8,013 nt of DNA from Dehalococcoidia bacterium (GTDB lineage Bacteria; Chloroflexota; Dehalococcoidia; GIF9; AB-539-J10): the NCBI GenBank assembly GCA_023229725.1, contig JALNYR010000124.1:1-8013 (forward strand). Reading direction: 5' to 3'. Both the position numbers and the translations under genes were made by a program. The notes below the pieces were generated by a model. The model did no database searches. It was not told the origin of the DNA and saw only the letters and a list, made by a program, of their open reading frames with translations. Shown in pieces: positions 1 to 6,054 of the stretch. Each line of letters starts with the position of its first letter. The first letter of the stretch is position 1.

Positions 1-84
1 CTCGGCCAGACCGAACAGCTGGTGGAGAAGCTGAAGAAGCACCTCAACCGGTTGAAGGCTCTGCAGAAGGTTCTGTCCAAGTAG
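1..84 (+). CDS. C-terminal end of an unidentified protein (partial)
   Basis: Frame 1 is open from the window edge to a TAG stop at 82-84 and gives 27 residues that begin LGQTEQLVEKLKKHL and end QKVLSK. The stretch is rich in Lys and Leu. Leucines at 11, 18 and 25 fall at heptad spacing, with 7 and 21 in a second register, so it would form a basic amphipathic helix or short coiled coil. No family can be named from this fragment. It lies on the same strand as gltX with a 58-base gap and no convincing terminator between them, so it may be the preceding gene of the same transcript. The sequence shows an in-frame end with plausible codon use. That this is a real gene is an inference. Confidence 0.55.
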   Translation, partial: LGQTEQLVEKLKKHLNRLKALQKVLSK

Positions 85-142
85 CGCTCCCCGGGGACGG
101 CTACCGGCTCTGCGCGGATACTCCGGACGTGTGCACGGTATT

Positions 143-1615
143 ATGACCGACAGTCAGACGACGGTCAGGGTGCGGTTCGCTCCCAGCCCGACAGGCTTCC
201 CTCACGTTGGCAACATCCGCACCGCGCTGTTCAACTGGCTCTTCGCGCGGCACTGCGGCGGCCGCTTCATCCTGCGCATCGAGGACACCGACACGGCGCG
301 CCGCGTCGAGGGCGCGGTGGAAGCCATCGTGGACGGGCTCGAGTGGATGGGCCTCGACTGGGATGAGGGTCCCATCTTCCAGTCGGACCGCCTCGACCTG
401 TATCGCCGTGAGGCGGAGGCGCTCGTCCGCAACGGCTTCGCCTACTACTGCTTCTGCTCGCCCGAGCGTCTGGAACAGGTGCGGCAGGAACAGTCCCTGC
501 GGCACGTTCCCCCTCGCTACGACGGCCACTGCCGCGGTCTGTCGAAGGACGAGGTGGCGTCGCGGCTGGCTGCGGCCGAGGCCGGCGTCATTCGTTTCAA
601 GACACCGACTGAGGGCGAGACGGTATTCCAGGACCTCATCCGCGGGCAGGTCTCCTTCAGCAACTCGACTCTCAACGATTACGTCCTGATGAAGTCCGAC
701 GGCTACCCCACGTATCATCTGGCGAACGTCGTGGACGACCACTACATGGAAATCACGCACATCATGCGGGCGGACGAATGGATATCGAGCACGCCTCTGC
801 ATGCCATGCTGTACCAGTCCTTCGGCTGGCAGCCGCCTGTGTTCGCACACCTGCCGATGATACTCGGTCCGGACAAGTCGAAGCTCTCCAAGCGACATGG
901 CGCCACGACCATCATCGAGTATCGAGAGAAAGGCTACCTGCCGGAGGCGGTGGTCAATTTCCTCTCCCTTCTCGGCTGGTCGCTCGATGACAAGACCGAA
1001 CTCCTGTCAAGAGCGGACCTTGTGGCCAACTTCACGCTCGAACGAGTAGGGAAGACTGCGGCGGTGTTCGACATCCCCAAGCTTGACTGGATGAACGGCA
1101 TGTACATCCGCGCGCTGGAGCCTGTCGAGTTCGCGCGCCGGGCACTGCCCTTCCTTGAACGGGACCTGCCCGCGACGATGCCGAGACCGCTGGACTTCGA
1201 GTACGTTTGCCAGGTCACACGGCTCGTCCAGGAGCGCACGCGCCTCCTGTCCGAGCTCGGGGAGACGTGCAGCTTCTTCTTCAGCGAGGACCTGTCGTAT
1301 CCCGCTTCTCAGCTCCTCGTCAAGGGGCTCGATGCAACTGCCGCCCGCGCACTCCTGGAGCGCGTGATATCCGCAGTCGGCGAGGCGCCTCTGTGGCGAG
1401 TGCCCCAACTTGAAGCGAGCATCCGCCCGCTGGGCGAGGAACCGGGCATGTCCACGAAGGTGGTATTCGGCGTCGTGAGAGTGGCCATCACCGGCAGGAG
1501 TGCAGCTCCGCCGCTGTTCGAGACGATGGAAGTGCTGGGGCCTGAGCGCTGCCTGCGGCGGCTGCGTGCCGCACTCGCATTGCTGGCATCCCTTCCGCAG
1601 GAACAGGCACACTGA
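143..1615 (+). CDS. gltX: Glutamyl-tRNA synthetase
   Basis: This cytoplasmic class I aminoacyl-tRNA synthetase attaches glutamate to tRNA(Glu) using ATP. The 490-residue product is a normal bacterial length. The N-terminal Rossmann catalytic core carries FAPSPTG at residues 12-18, the HIGH-equivalent PHVGN at 20-24 and RIEDTD at 45-50. The KMSKS-equivalent KLSKR lies at 247-251 within GPDKSKLSKRHGA. The C-terminal third would be the helical anticodon-binding region. A zinc-knuckle-like C103-x-C105-x24-C130 has Gly at 132, where the E. coli enzyme has His. An in-frame GTG at 131 would add four residues. ATG 143 was preferred because GluRS usually starts a few residues before VRVRFAPSPTG, but neither start has a good ribosome binding site. 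etfB follows after 17 bases. With gatC and gatA nearby, the enzyme may be non-discriminating and also charge tRNA(Gln), which cannot be decided from the residues I can align. Confidence 0.96.
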   Translation: MTDSQTTVRVRFAPSPTGFPHVGNIRTALFNWLFARHCGGRFILRIEDTDTARRVEGAVEAIVDGLEWMGLDWDEGPIFQSDRLDLYRREAEALVRNGFAYYCFCSPERLEQVRQEQSLRHVPPRYDGHCRGLSKDEVASRLAAAEAGVIRFKTPTEGETVFQDLIRGQVSFSNSTLNDYVLMKSDGYPTYHLANVVDDHYMEITHIMRADEWISSTPLHAMLYQSFGWQPPVFAHLPMILGPDKSKLSKRHGATTIIEYREKGYLPEAVVNFLSLLGWSLDDKTELLSRADLVANFTLERVGKTAAVFDIPKLDWMNGMYIRALEPVEFARRALPFLERDLPATMPRPLDFEYVCQVTRLVQERTRLLSELGETCSFFFSEDLSYPASQLLVKGLDATAARALLERVISAVGEAPLWRVPQLEASIRPLGEEPGMSTKVVFGVVRVAITGRSAAPPLFETMEVLGPERCLRRLRAALALLASLPQEQAH

Positions 1616-1632
1616 ACGAAGGAGGTTGCTTA

Positions 1633-2442
1633 ATGCCTGAACTCAGAATGGTGGTCTGCTGCAAGCAGGTCCTGGACCCGGAAGCGTCCCCGACTGCGTT
1701 CAAGATAGACCCGGCAACCAAACGCATGACGCTGCCGTCTGACATCAAGCCGGTCATCGGTCAGTACGACGAGTTTGCTCTGGAGGCGGCGTTGAGGGTG
1801 AAAGACGCCGCGGGCGGCAAGGTCTCCGTGGTGAGCCTTGGCAGCAAGCTCGTGCGCGACGTCATCAAGAAGACGCTCGCGGTGGGCGGCGACGAGCTCA
1901 TCCTGCTGGAAGACCCGGCGTTCGAGGACTCGGACAGTTGGGCGACCGCCGCGGCACTGGTGAAAGCCATTCAGAAGCTGGGTGGATGCGACGTCGTTTT
2001 CTGCGGCAGGCAATCGTCGGACTGGGATGCAGGGCAGGTTGGTCCCGGCATCGCGGAGCTCATGGGCTGGCCGCTCGTTACCCTCGCCCGGAAGGTCCAG
2101 CCGGTTGAGGGCGGACTGCGCATCGAGCAGGTCATCCCCGACGGCTACCAGGTGATTGAGGTCCCCACTCCAGTCGTGGTCACCGTGACCAGCGAGCTGG
2201 GGAATCTCAGATATGCAGTGCTGAAGGGCATCATGGCGGCGGCCCGGAAGCAACCCGTGGTCTGGACACCCGCCGACCTCGGTCTGGAGCCCTCGATGGT
2301 GGGCGCGGCCGGCCGCAAGCTGAGGCTCAACCGTCTATTCCAGCCGGTGAAGGAAGCGCGTTGCGAGATGGTCGTTGGAGAGACACCCTCGGAGGCTGGC
2401 GCCAACCTCGCTCAAAGGCTGCGCGACGCCAAGGTCATCTAG
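1633..2442 (+). CDS. etfB: Electron transfer flavoprotein, beta subunit
   Basis: EtfB pairs with EtfA to form a soluble heterodimer that takes electrons from flavin dehydrogenases such as acyl-CoA dehydrogenases. It passes them to a quinone reductase or, in some lineages, takes part in bifurcation. The 269-residue product has the family pattern: VVCCKQVLDP at 7-16, YDEFALEAALRVK at 45-57, VGGDELILL at 84-92 and GRQSSDWDAGQVGPGIAEL at 125-143. PDGYQVIEVPTPVVVTV at 169-185 occupies the region of the ETF-beta signature, but the Arg/Lys and acidic residue I expect upstream of DGY look like Gln166 and Pro169. AAGGAGG at 1619-1625 sits 7 bases before ATG 1633 and fixes the start. etfA begins 25 bases after the stop. 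There is no neighbouring fixC/fixX, ETF-quinone oxidoreductase or dehydrogenase, so the partner and the bifurcating status stay open. Confidence 0.94.
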   Translation: MPELRMVVCCKQVLDPEASPTAFKIDPATKRMTLPSDIKPVIGQYDEFALEAALRVKDAAGGKVSVVSLGSKLVRDVIKKTLAVGGDELILLEDPAFEDSDSWATAAALVKAIQKLGGCDVVFCGRQSSDWDAGQVGPGIAELMGWPLVTLARKVQPVEGGLRIEQVIPDGYQVIEVPTPVVVTVTSELGNLRYAVLKGIMAAARKQPVVWTPADLGLEPSMVGAAGRKLRLNRLFQPVKEARCEMVVGETPSEAGANLAQRLRDAKVI

Positions 2443-2455
2443 CGCATTCGTGTGC

Positions 2456-2463
2456 AGGGAGGT
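2456..2463 (+). promoter_or_regulatory. Ribosome binding site deciding the etfA start
   Basis: AGGGAGGT is a strong Shine-Dalgarno match. Its GGAGG core (2458-2462) is 5 bases before ATG 2468 and only 2 bases before ATG 2465. Initiation is therefore more likely at 2468, although the two starts differ by a single Met. The longer in-frame extension back to 2375 would overlap the end of etfB and is not needed. Confidence 0.75.
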
Positions 2464-2467
2464 CATG

Positions 2468-3463
2468 ATGGAAGACTACAAGGGCGTACTGGTATACGCA
2501 GAATCCGCCGGAACGAGACTGAGCAGCACCACCTGCGAGTTGCTCGAGTGTGGCCGCAAGCTCGCCGCAGACCTCGGTCACACGCTCTCGTGTGTCCTGC
2601 CGCCGGAGGCGTCCGAAGCCCTGGCTGCAGAAGCCACCGCTCGCGGCGCGCAGCAGGTCCTCATCCCCGCAGTCCCGCCGCAGGCCGGCTCCTCCGTCGA
2701 CGCTCACCTTGCCGTCGCGGTTGCCGCCGTCGCCGCGTGCCAACCGACTGTGGTGCTCATCGGCCACACGGCGCTTGGTCGGGAGCTTGGCCCCCGGCTG
2801 GCATTCCGACTGAACGTCGCTGCAGCGACCGACTGCGTGGGTGTACTCGTCGACCCGGCCACGAAGTCTCTGGTCATGACGAAGCCGGTATACGGAGGCA
2901 ATGCCCTGGCGGAGTTCACCGCCGCGGCGGCTCCTCAGGTCGCCACGATACGGCCCAAGGCGGTGTCCGCCGCGGAGCCGGTGGCAGGCCGGATGAGCAA
3001 GACCGTGTCCCTCAAGATTGACGTACCCGCCGCGCGACTGAAACTCCTCGAACGTGTCCAGCAGGAAGTCGTCGGCGTGAAGTTGGAGGATGCCACGGTG
3101 GTTGTGAGCGGCGGTCGCGGCACCGCGGGGCCCGCGCCGTTCGCCGGCGTCCTCAAGGACCTCGCCGACGCCCTCCATGGAGCCGTAGGCGCCTCACGTC
3201 CCCCCTGTGACAACGGCTGGGCCCCCGAGTCGATGCACATCGGCCTCACGGGCAAGATTGTCGCCCCTGACCTCTACATCGCCGTCGCGATTTCCGGCGC
3301 GAGTCAGCACATGGCCGGTTGCAGCGGCTCGCGCACCATCGTCGCGGTCAACAAGGATGCGGAGGCGAACATCTTTCGCGAGGCAAGGTACGGCGTCGTG
3401 GGGCGGTTCGAGGATGTGCTGCCGGCCTTCACCGCGAAGATACGCCAGCTGCTCTCCGACTGA
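2468..3463 (+). CDS. etfA: Electron transfer flavoprotein, alpha subunit
   Basis: EtfA is the FAD-binding partner of EtfB. The 331-residue product has the usual two-part layout. An N-terminal domain opens with YKGVLVYAESAGTRLS and includes IGHTALGRELGPRLAFRL at 98-115. The C-terminal FAD-binding domain has SGGRG at 214-218, SRP at 243-245, TGK at 261-263, LYIAVAISGASQHMAG at 269-284 and VNKDAEANIF at 294-303. The flavin-contacting Ser/Arg pair, the Ser-Gly-Ala and His281 are kept. Two positions depart from the consensus I know: QTGK reads LTGK (Leu260) and the usual NKDPEAPIF reads NKDAEANIF. The length and the intact C-terminus argue against decay. The gene lies 25 bases behind etfB, probably on the gltX-etfB transcript, and a hairpin terminator begins 28 bases after its stop. 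The family call is secure; the electron donor and acceptor are unknown. Confidence 0.94.
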   Translation: MEDYKGVLVYAESAGTRLSSTTCELLECGRKLAADLGHTLSCVLPPEASEALAAEATARGAQQVLIPAVPPQAGSSVDAHLAVAVAAVAACQPTVVLIGHTALGRELGPRLAFRLNVAAATDCVGVLVDPATKSLVMTKPVYGGNALAEFTAAAAPQVATIRPKAVSAAEPVAGRMSKTVSLKIDVPAARLKLLERVQQEVVGVKLEDATVVVSGGRGTAGPAPFAGVLKDLADALHGAVGASRPPCDNGWAPESMHIGLTGKIVAPDLYIAVAISGASQHMAGCSGSRTIVAVNKDAEANIFREARYGVVGRFEDVLPAFTAKIRQLLSD

Positions 3464-3481
3464 GCGATACGACAACTCTGC

Positions 3482-3528
3482 AGAACAAACAGGCGGCGCG
3501 GCCCGTGTGGGCCGCGCCGCCCTTCTTT
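3482..3528. terminator. Bidirectional intrinsic terminator between etfA and the EF-G-like gene
   Basis: The arms at 3492-3504 and 3509-3521 are perfect reverse complements (13 bp, all G/C) around a GTGT loop. On the plus strand the stem is followed by CTTCTTT. On the minus strand it is followed by TGTTTGTTCT (3491-3482). The two flanking genes converge on it: etfA stops at 3463 and the EF-G-like gene stops at 3559. One hairpin can thus serve both. The T tracts are interrupted, so efficiency cannot be judged by eye, but stem and position strongly support a terminator. Confidence 0.88.
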
Positions 3529-3558
3529 CGTCACCGGGCAAGCGCGTTCTGCGCGAAT

Positions 3559-5589
3559 CTACTCCGCCTTCTCAGCCTGACGGGCAACTATCCTCTGACT
3601 GAGGTGGGCCGGAACCTCTTCAAAGTGGCTGAACACCATGTCGAAGTCGGCCCGTCCCTGCAGCATCGACCGCAGGTCGATGGCATACCGCAGCAGTTCC
3701 GCGTATGGCGCCTGGGCCGTAATAACATTGTAGCCGTGCTCAGGATTCATGCCGAACACACGCCCGCGCTTCGTGTTGAGGTCGCTGATCACGTCGCCGG
3801 TCATGCCCTCCGGAACGCGTATGGTGAGGTCCATGATGGGTTCCTGCAGCACCGGCTGTCCCTCACGCAACCCCTTCTTCAGCGCCTGCGCCGCCGCTAT
3901 CTTGAAGGCGATGTCGGACGAATCGACGGGGTGGAAACTGCCGTCGTAGAGAATCACCTTCACGTCGACCAGAGGGAACCCGGCGAGCACACCCTCGTGG
4001 CGCGCCTCATTGACGCCTTTCTCGACAGACGGGATGAAGTTGTTGGGAATCGAGCCGCCAACAGTCTTCACTTCGAACTCGAATCCACCACCCTTGGGCA
4101 GAGGCTGCAGCTCAAGCATCACGTGGCCGTACTGCCCGTGGCCGCCGGTCTGCTTCTTGTGCTTGTACTCCGCCTTGGTGGCAACGGTGATGGTTTCCTT
4201 GTATGGCACAGATGGAGTCGAGAGCACGACCTTCACGCCGAACTTGCGACTCATCTTGTCCTTCACGACCTCGAGGTGCGTGTCGCCAAGGCCGGTGATG
4301 AGCATTTCGCCCGTGTCGGCGTCGCGCTTCAGCAGCAGAGTGGGATCCTCTTCCTGCATTCGCGGCAGAATGGTGCTCATCTTGTCGAGGTCGCCCTTGG
4401 TCTCGGGCTGAACCGACATGCTATAAGTCGCCCGCGGGAAGGCGATGCCCGACAACGCGGGCTGGTCCTTCGCGCCAAGCGTATCGCCCGTGCCGGTCAC
4501 ACTCAGTTTCGCGATTGCGCCGATGTCGCCGGCGGAGACCTTCGTCACGGTCAACTGCTGCTTGCCAAGCGGCAGGAACAGTTGTCCGATTCGCTCGGTC
4601 GCGCCCTTGTTCACATTCAACACCTGCGAGTTGCTCGCAACCTCGCCGGAATACACGCGGAAGTAGCTCACCTTGCCCGTGAACGGGTCAGCGGTGGTCT
4701 TGAAGACGAGAGCCACAAGCGGGCCAGCATCGGACGGCTCCGGCTGAGAGGCTGCAGCCTGTCGGACGACGGGTGAGGGAAGGCAGGCACACATCGTGTC
4801 CAGCACAGCCTCCACGCCGATTCCTTTCGCGGCGGAGGAGACAACGACCGGCATCGCGATTCCGCGGGCGGTGGCAAGCCGCAACGCAGTGGCTACCTCT
4901 TCCGTGGTGAGTGCCGTGCCTTCAAGGTACTTGTTCATCAGCGCATCGTCGGCTTCGACGATTGCCTCAATCAGCGACTCACGCAGTGCCACCGCCGCAT
5001 CTTTGAGCTCGGCGGGGACATCGGCTTCGCCCTCCGGCAGATAGGCACGCAAAGTCACCAGATCCACATAGCCCGCGAAGCTCGACTCGGCTCCGATCGG
5101 CATCTGTATCGCCACACACCGGGGCGAAAGCTTCGCGCGTATGCCCTCCATGCACTTGGAGAAGTCGGCGTTCTCACGGTCCATCTTCGTGATTATCAGC
5201 ATCGCCGGCAGGCCCAGCTCACGCGCACGCGCCCACACCTGCTCGGTCCCCACTTCAACGGAGGTCGATGCGCCCACCGCGATGGCGGCGGCATCGGACA
5301 CTCGCAGCGAGGCTGTCACCTCACCGAAGAAATCCGCGTAGCCAGGCGTATCCAGGAGATTGACCTTGAACCCCTTCCACTCCAGCGGGAGCATCGCGAG
5401 GTTGATGCCCGTATGCCGGGAAATCTCGCTGGGGTCGTAGTCCGACACGCTCGTACCTTCGTCTACACTTCCAAGCCGGGTGATGGCGCCTGAGCGGAAT
5501 GCCATCACTTCCGCAAGCGTCGTCTTCCCCGCATTGAAGTGGCCGAGCAGTGCGACGTTGCGAATCTTCTCTGGCGCGTATGACTCCAC
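3559..5589 (-). CDS. Elongation factor G-like protein (EF-G-2 type paralogue)
   Basis: This is a translation-factor GTPase with the EF-G five-domain order over 676 residues, close to usual EF-G length. The G domain has a P-loop GHFNAGKT at 16-23, switch I around RHTGINL at 58-64, DTPGY at 80-84, TKMD at 134-137 and SSAAKG at 251-256. Domain II spans roughly 290-375 and domain III 385-460. Domain IV starts near 460, with KKQTGGHGQYGHV at 478-490 and the tip FHPVDSSDIAFKIA at 552-565. Domain V has EPIMDLTIRVPEGMTGDVI at 583-601. Canonical EF-G has AHIDAGKTT, RGITI, DTPGH and NKMD, so this is not the main fusA product. The pattern resembles the second EF-G of Thermus thermophilus as I remember it. 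The likely role is ribosome-associated, perhaps auxiliary translocation or stress translation, which is inference. GTG is the start because AGGAGGA lies 7 bases upstream. The gene is transcribed alone, divergently from gatCA. Confidence 0.9.
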   Translation of the reverse strand: MESYAPEKIRNVALLGHFNAGKTTLAEVMAFRSGAITRLGSVDEGTSVSDYDPSEISRHTGINLAMLPLEWKGFKVNLLDTPGYADFFGEVTASLRVSDAAAIAVGASTSVEVGTEQVWARARELGLPAMLIITKMDRENADFSKCMEGIRAKLSPRCVAIQMPIGAESSFAGYVDLVTLRAYLPEGEADVPAELKDAAVALRESLIEAIVEADDALMNKYLEGTALTTEEVATALRLATARGIAMPVVVSSAAKGIGVEAVLDTMCACLPSPVVRQAAASQPEPSDAGPLVALVFKTTADPFTGKVSYFRVYSGEVASNSQVLNVNKGATERIGQLFLPLGKQQLTVTKVSAGDIGAIAKLSVTGTGDTLGAKDQPALSGIAFPRATYSMSVQPETKGDLDKMSTILPRMQEEDPTLLLKRDADTGEMLITGLGDTHLEVVKDKMSRKFGVKVVLSTPSVPYKETITVATKAEYKHKKQTGGHGQYGHVMLELQPLPKGGGFEFEVKTVGGSIPNNFIPSVEKGVNEARHEGVLAGFPLVDVKVILYDGSFHPVDSSDIAFKIAAAQALKKGLREGQPVLQEPIMDLTIRVPEGMTGDVISDLNTKRGRVFGMNPEHGYNVITAQAPYAELLRYAIDLRSMLQGRADFDMVFSHFEEVPAHLSQRIVARQAEKAE

Positions 5590-5596
5590 TGAATGG

Positions 5597-5603
5597 TCCT
5601 CCT
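5597..5603 (-). promoter_or_regulatory. Ribosome binding site deciding a GTG start for the EF-G-like gene
   Basis: The plus-strand TCCTCCT reads AGGAGGA on the minus strand and ends 7 bases before the GTG whose first base is 5589. This near-perfect Shine-Dalgarno at ideal spacing selects the GTG. The resulting N-terminus, MESYAPEKIRNVALLGHFNAGK, places the P-loop at residue 16, as expected for this family. Confidence 0.85.
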
Positions 5604-5636
5604 ATCCCTTCGGCTCTCCCAGTGCGAGACGGGTCG

Positions 5637-5666
5637 ATTATACGTGCACCGACCTCGGCTCCGCAA
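5637..5666 (-). promoter_or_regulatory. Sigma70-type promoter for the EF-G-like gene
   Basis: Read on the minus strand, TTGCGG (5666-5661) and a perfect TATAAT (5642-5637) are separated by 18 bases. Transcription would start near 5630, giving a leader of about 40 bases that contains the AGGAGGA ribosome binding site. The -10 is exact and the -35 keeps only the TTG. The call is supported by its position directly upstream of the gene. Confidence 0.72.
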
Positions 5667-5680
5667 GGAACGCACGGCGA

Positions 5681-5709
5681 TTGCGACCGCCCGAAGCCGA
5701 TGGTACAAT
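5681..5709 (+). promoter_or_regulatory. Sigma70-type promoter for gatC-gatA
   Basis: TTGCGA (5681-5686) and TACAAT (5704-5709) are separated by exactly 17 bases. The -10 is preceded by TGG, making an extended -10 (TGG-TACAAT). TACAAT matches TATAAT at five of six positions. The predicted start is near 5716, only about 13 bases before the preferred gatC ATG. The -10 overlaps an upstream in-frame ATG (5708), which therefore could not be the start of a message from this promoter. Together with the minus-strand promoter at 5637-5666 it forms a divergent pair, with 14 bases between the two -35 boxes. Confidence 0.68.
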
Positions 5710-5728
5710 GGGGCGACTCGTACGCAAC

Positions 5729-6016
5729 ATGTCACTCACGAACGAAGAGATACGGCACATCGCACGGCTCGCCCGGCTCGCGCTGAGCGACGCCGAGGTG
5801 GCGGGATTCGGTACCGACCTGTCAATCATTCTGGACCACTTCCGCGCGCTGCAGGAACTCGACACCGGCGACGTGCCTGCCGCCGCGCACGCCAGTCTGT
5901 TGCAGAACGTCGCCCGCGACGACACGCCGCGGCCCTCCCTGCCGGTCGAGGACGCCATCGCGAACGCACCTCGCCGTCAAGACCTGTGTCTGCGTGTCCC
6001 ACCGATTCTGGAGTAG
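5729..6016 (+). CDS. gatC: Asp/Glu-tRNA amidotransferase, subunit C
   Basis: GatC is the small scaffold of the GatCAB amidotransferase and wraps around GatA to hold it to GatB. The 95-residue product matches the family in length and pattern. MSLTNEEIRHIARLARLALS at the start is the typical opening helix pair. ILDHFRALQELDTGDV at about 33-48, a central NVARDD and the ending NAPRRQDLCLRVPPILE follow. An in-frame ATG at 5708 would add MGRLVRN. It was rejected because family members start at the MSLT position and because a -10 box overlaps 5708. No Shine-Dalgarno is visible before 5729. gatA follows after 38 bases and is almost certainly co-transcribed. Confidence 0.92.
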   Translation: MSLTNEEIRHIARLARLALSDAEVAGFGTDLSIILDHFRALQELDTGDVPAAAHASLLQNVARDDTPRPSLPVEDAIANAPRRQDLCLRVPPILE

Positions 6017-6054
6017 GCTGCCGCCACAGCGTGCGGCCGGTAAGGACCTGTGAA

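Noticed and set aside
88..97. The palindrome TCCCCGGGGA just after the first stop, flanked by GTAGC (81-85) and GCTAC (100-104)
   Set aside because: The pairing is interrupted and not followed by a T tract, so it is not a convincing terminator or operator.
139..144. TATTAT as a possible -10 box for gltX
   Set aside because: It overlaps the ATG at 143 and has no acceptable -35 at 16-18 bases upstream, so no gltX promoter is called in 85-142.
101..898. A minus-strand open frame opposite gltX, and similar antisense frames over etfB/etfA and gatA
   Set aside because: These are codon-bias shadows of conserved plus-strand genes. They lack ribosome binding sites and family resemblance.
2530..2546. 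A 17-base exact match, CACCTGCGAGTTGCTCG, within etfA and again at 4621-4637 in the EF-G-like gene (same strand of the window)
   Set aside because: It encodes unrelated residues in each gene (different frame and strand), has no flanking similarity or third copy, and is plausible by chance in GC-biased coding sequence.
3319..4776. A long plus-strand open frame (485 codons) running from within etfA through the terminator into the antisense of the EF-G-like gene
   Set aside because: It crosses a strong hairpin terminator, lies opposite a clearly conserved EF-G reading frame and has an Arg/His/Leu-rich composition typical of GC-rich antisense shadows. No recognisable domain is present.
5593..6054. 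In-frame upstream extension of gatA (adding about 154 residues)
   Set aside because: It overlaps gatC in another frame, its sequence is Arg-rich and unlike any GatA N-terminus, and ATG 6055 has its own ribosome binding site and the expected family start.
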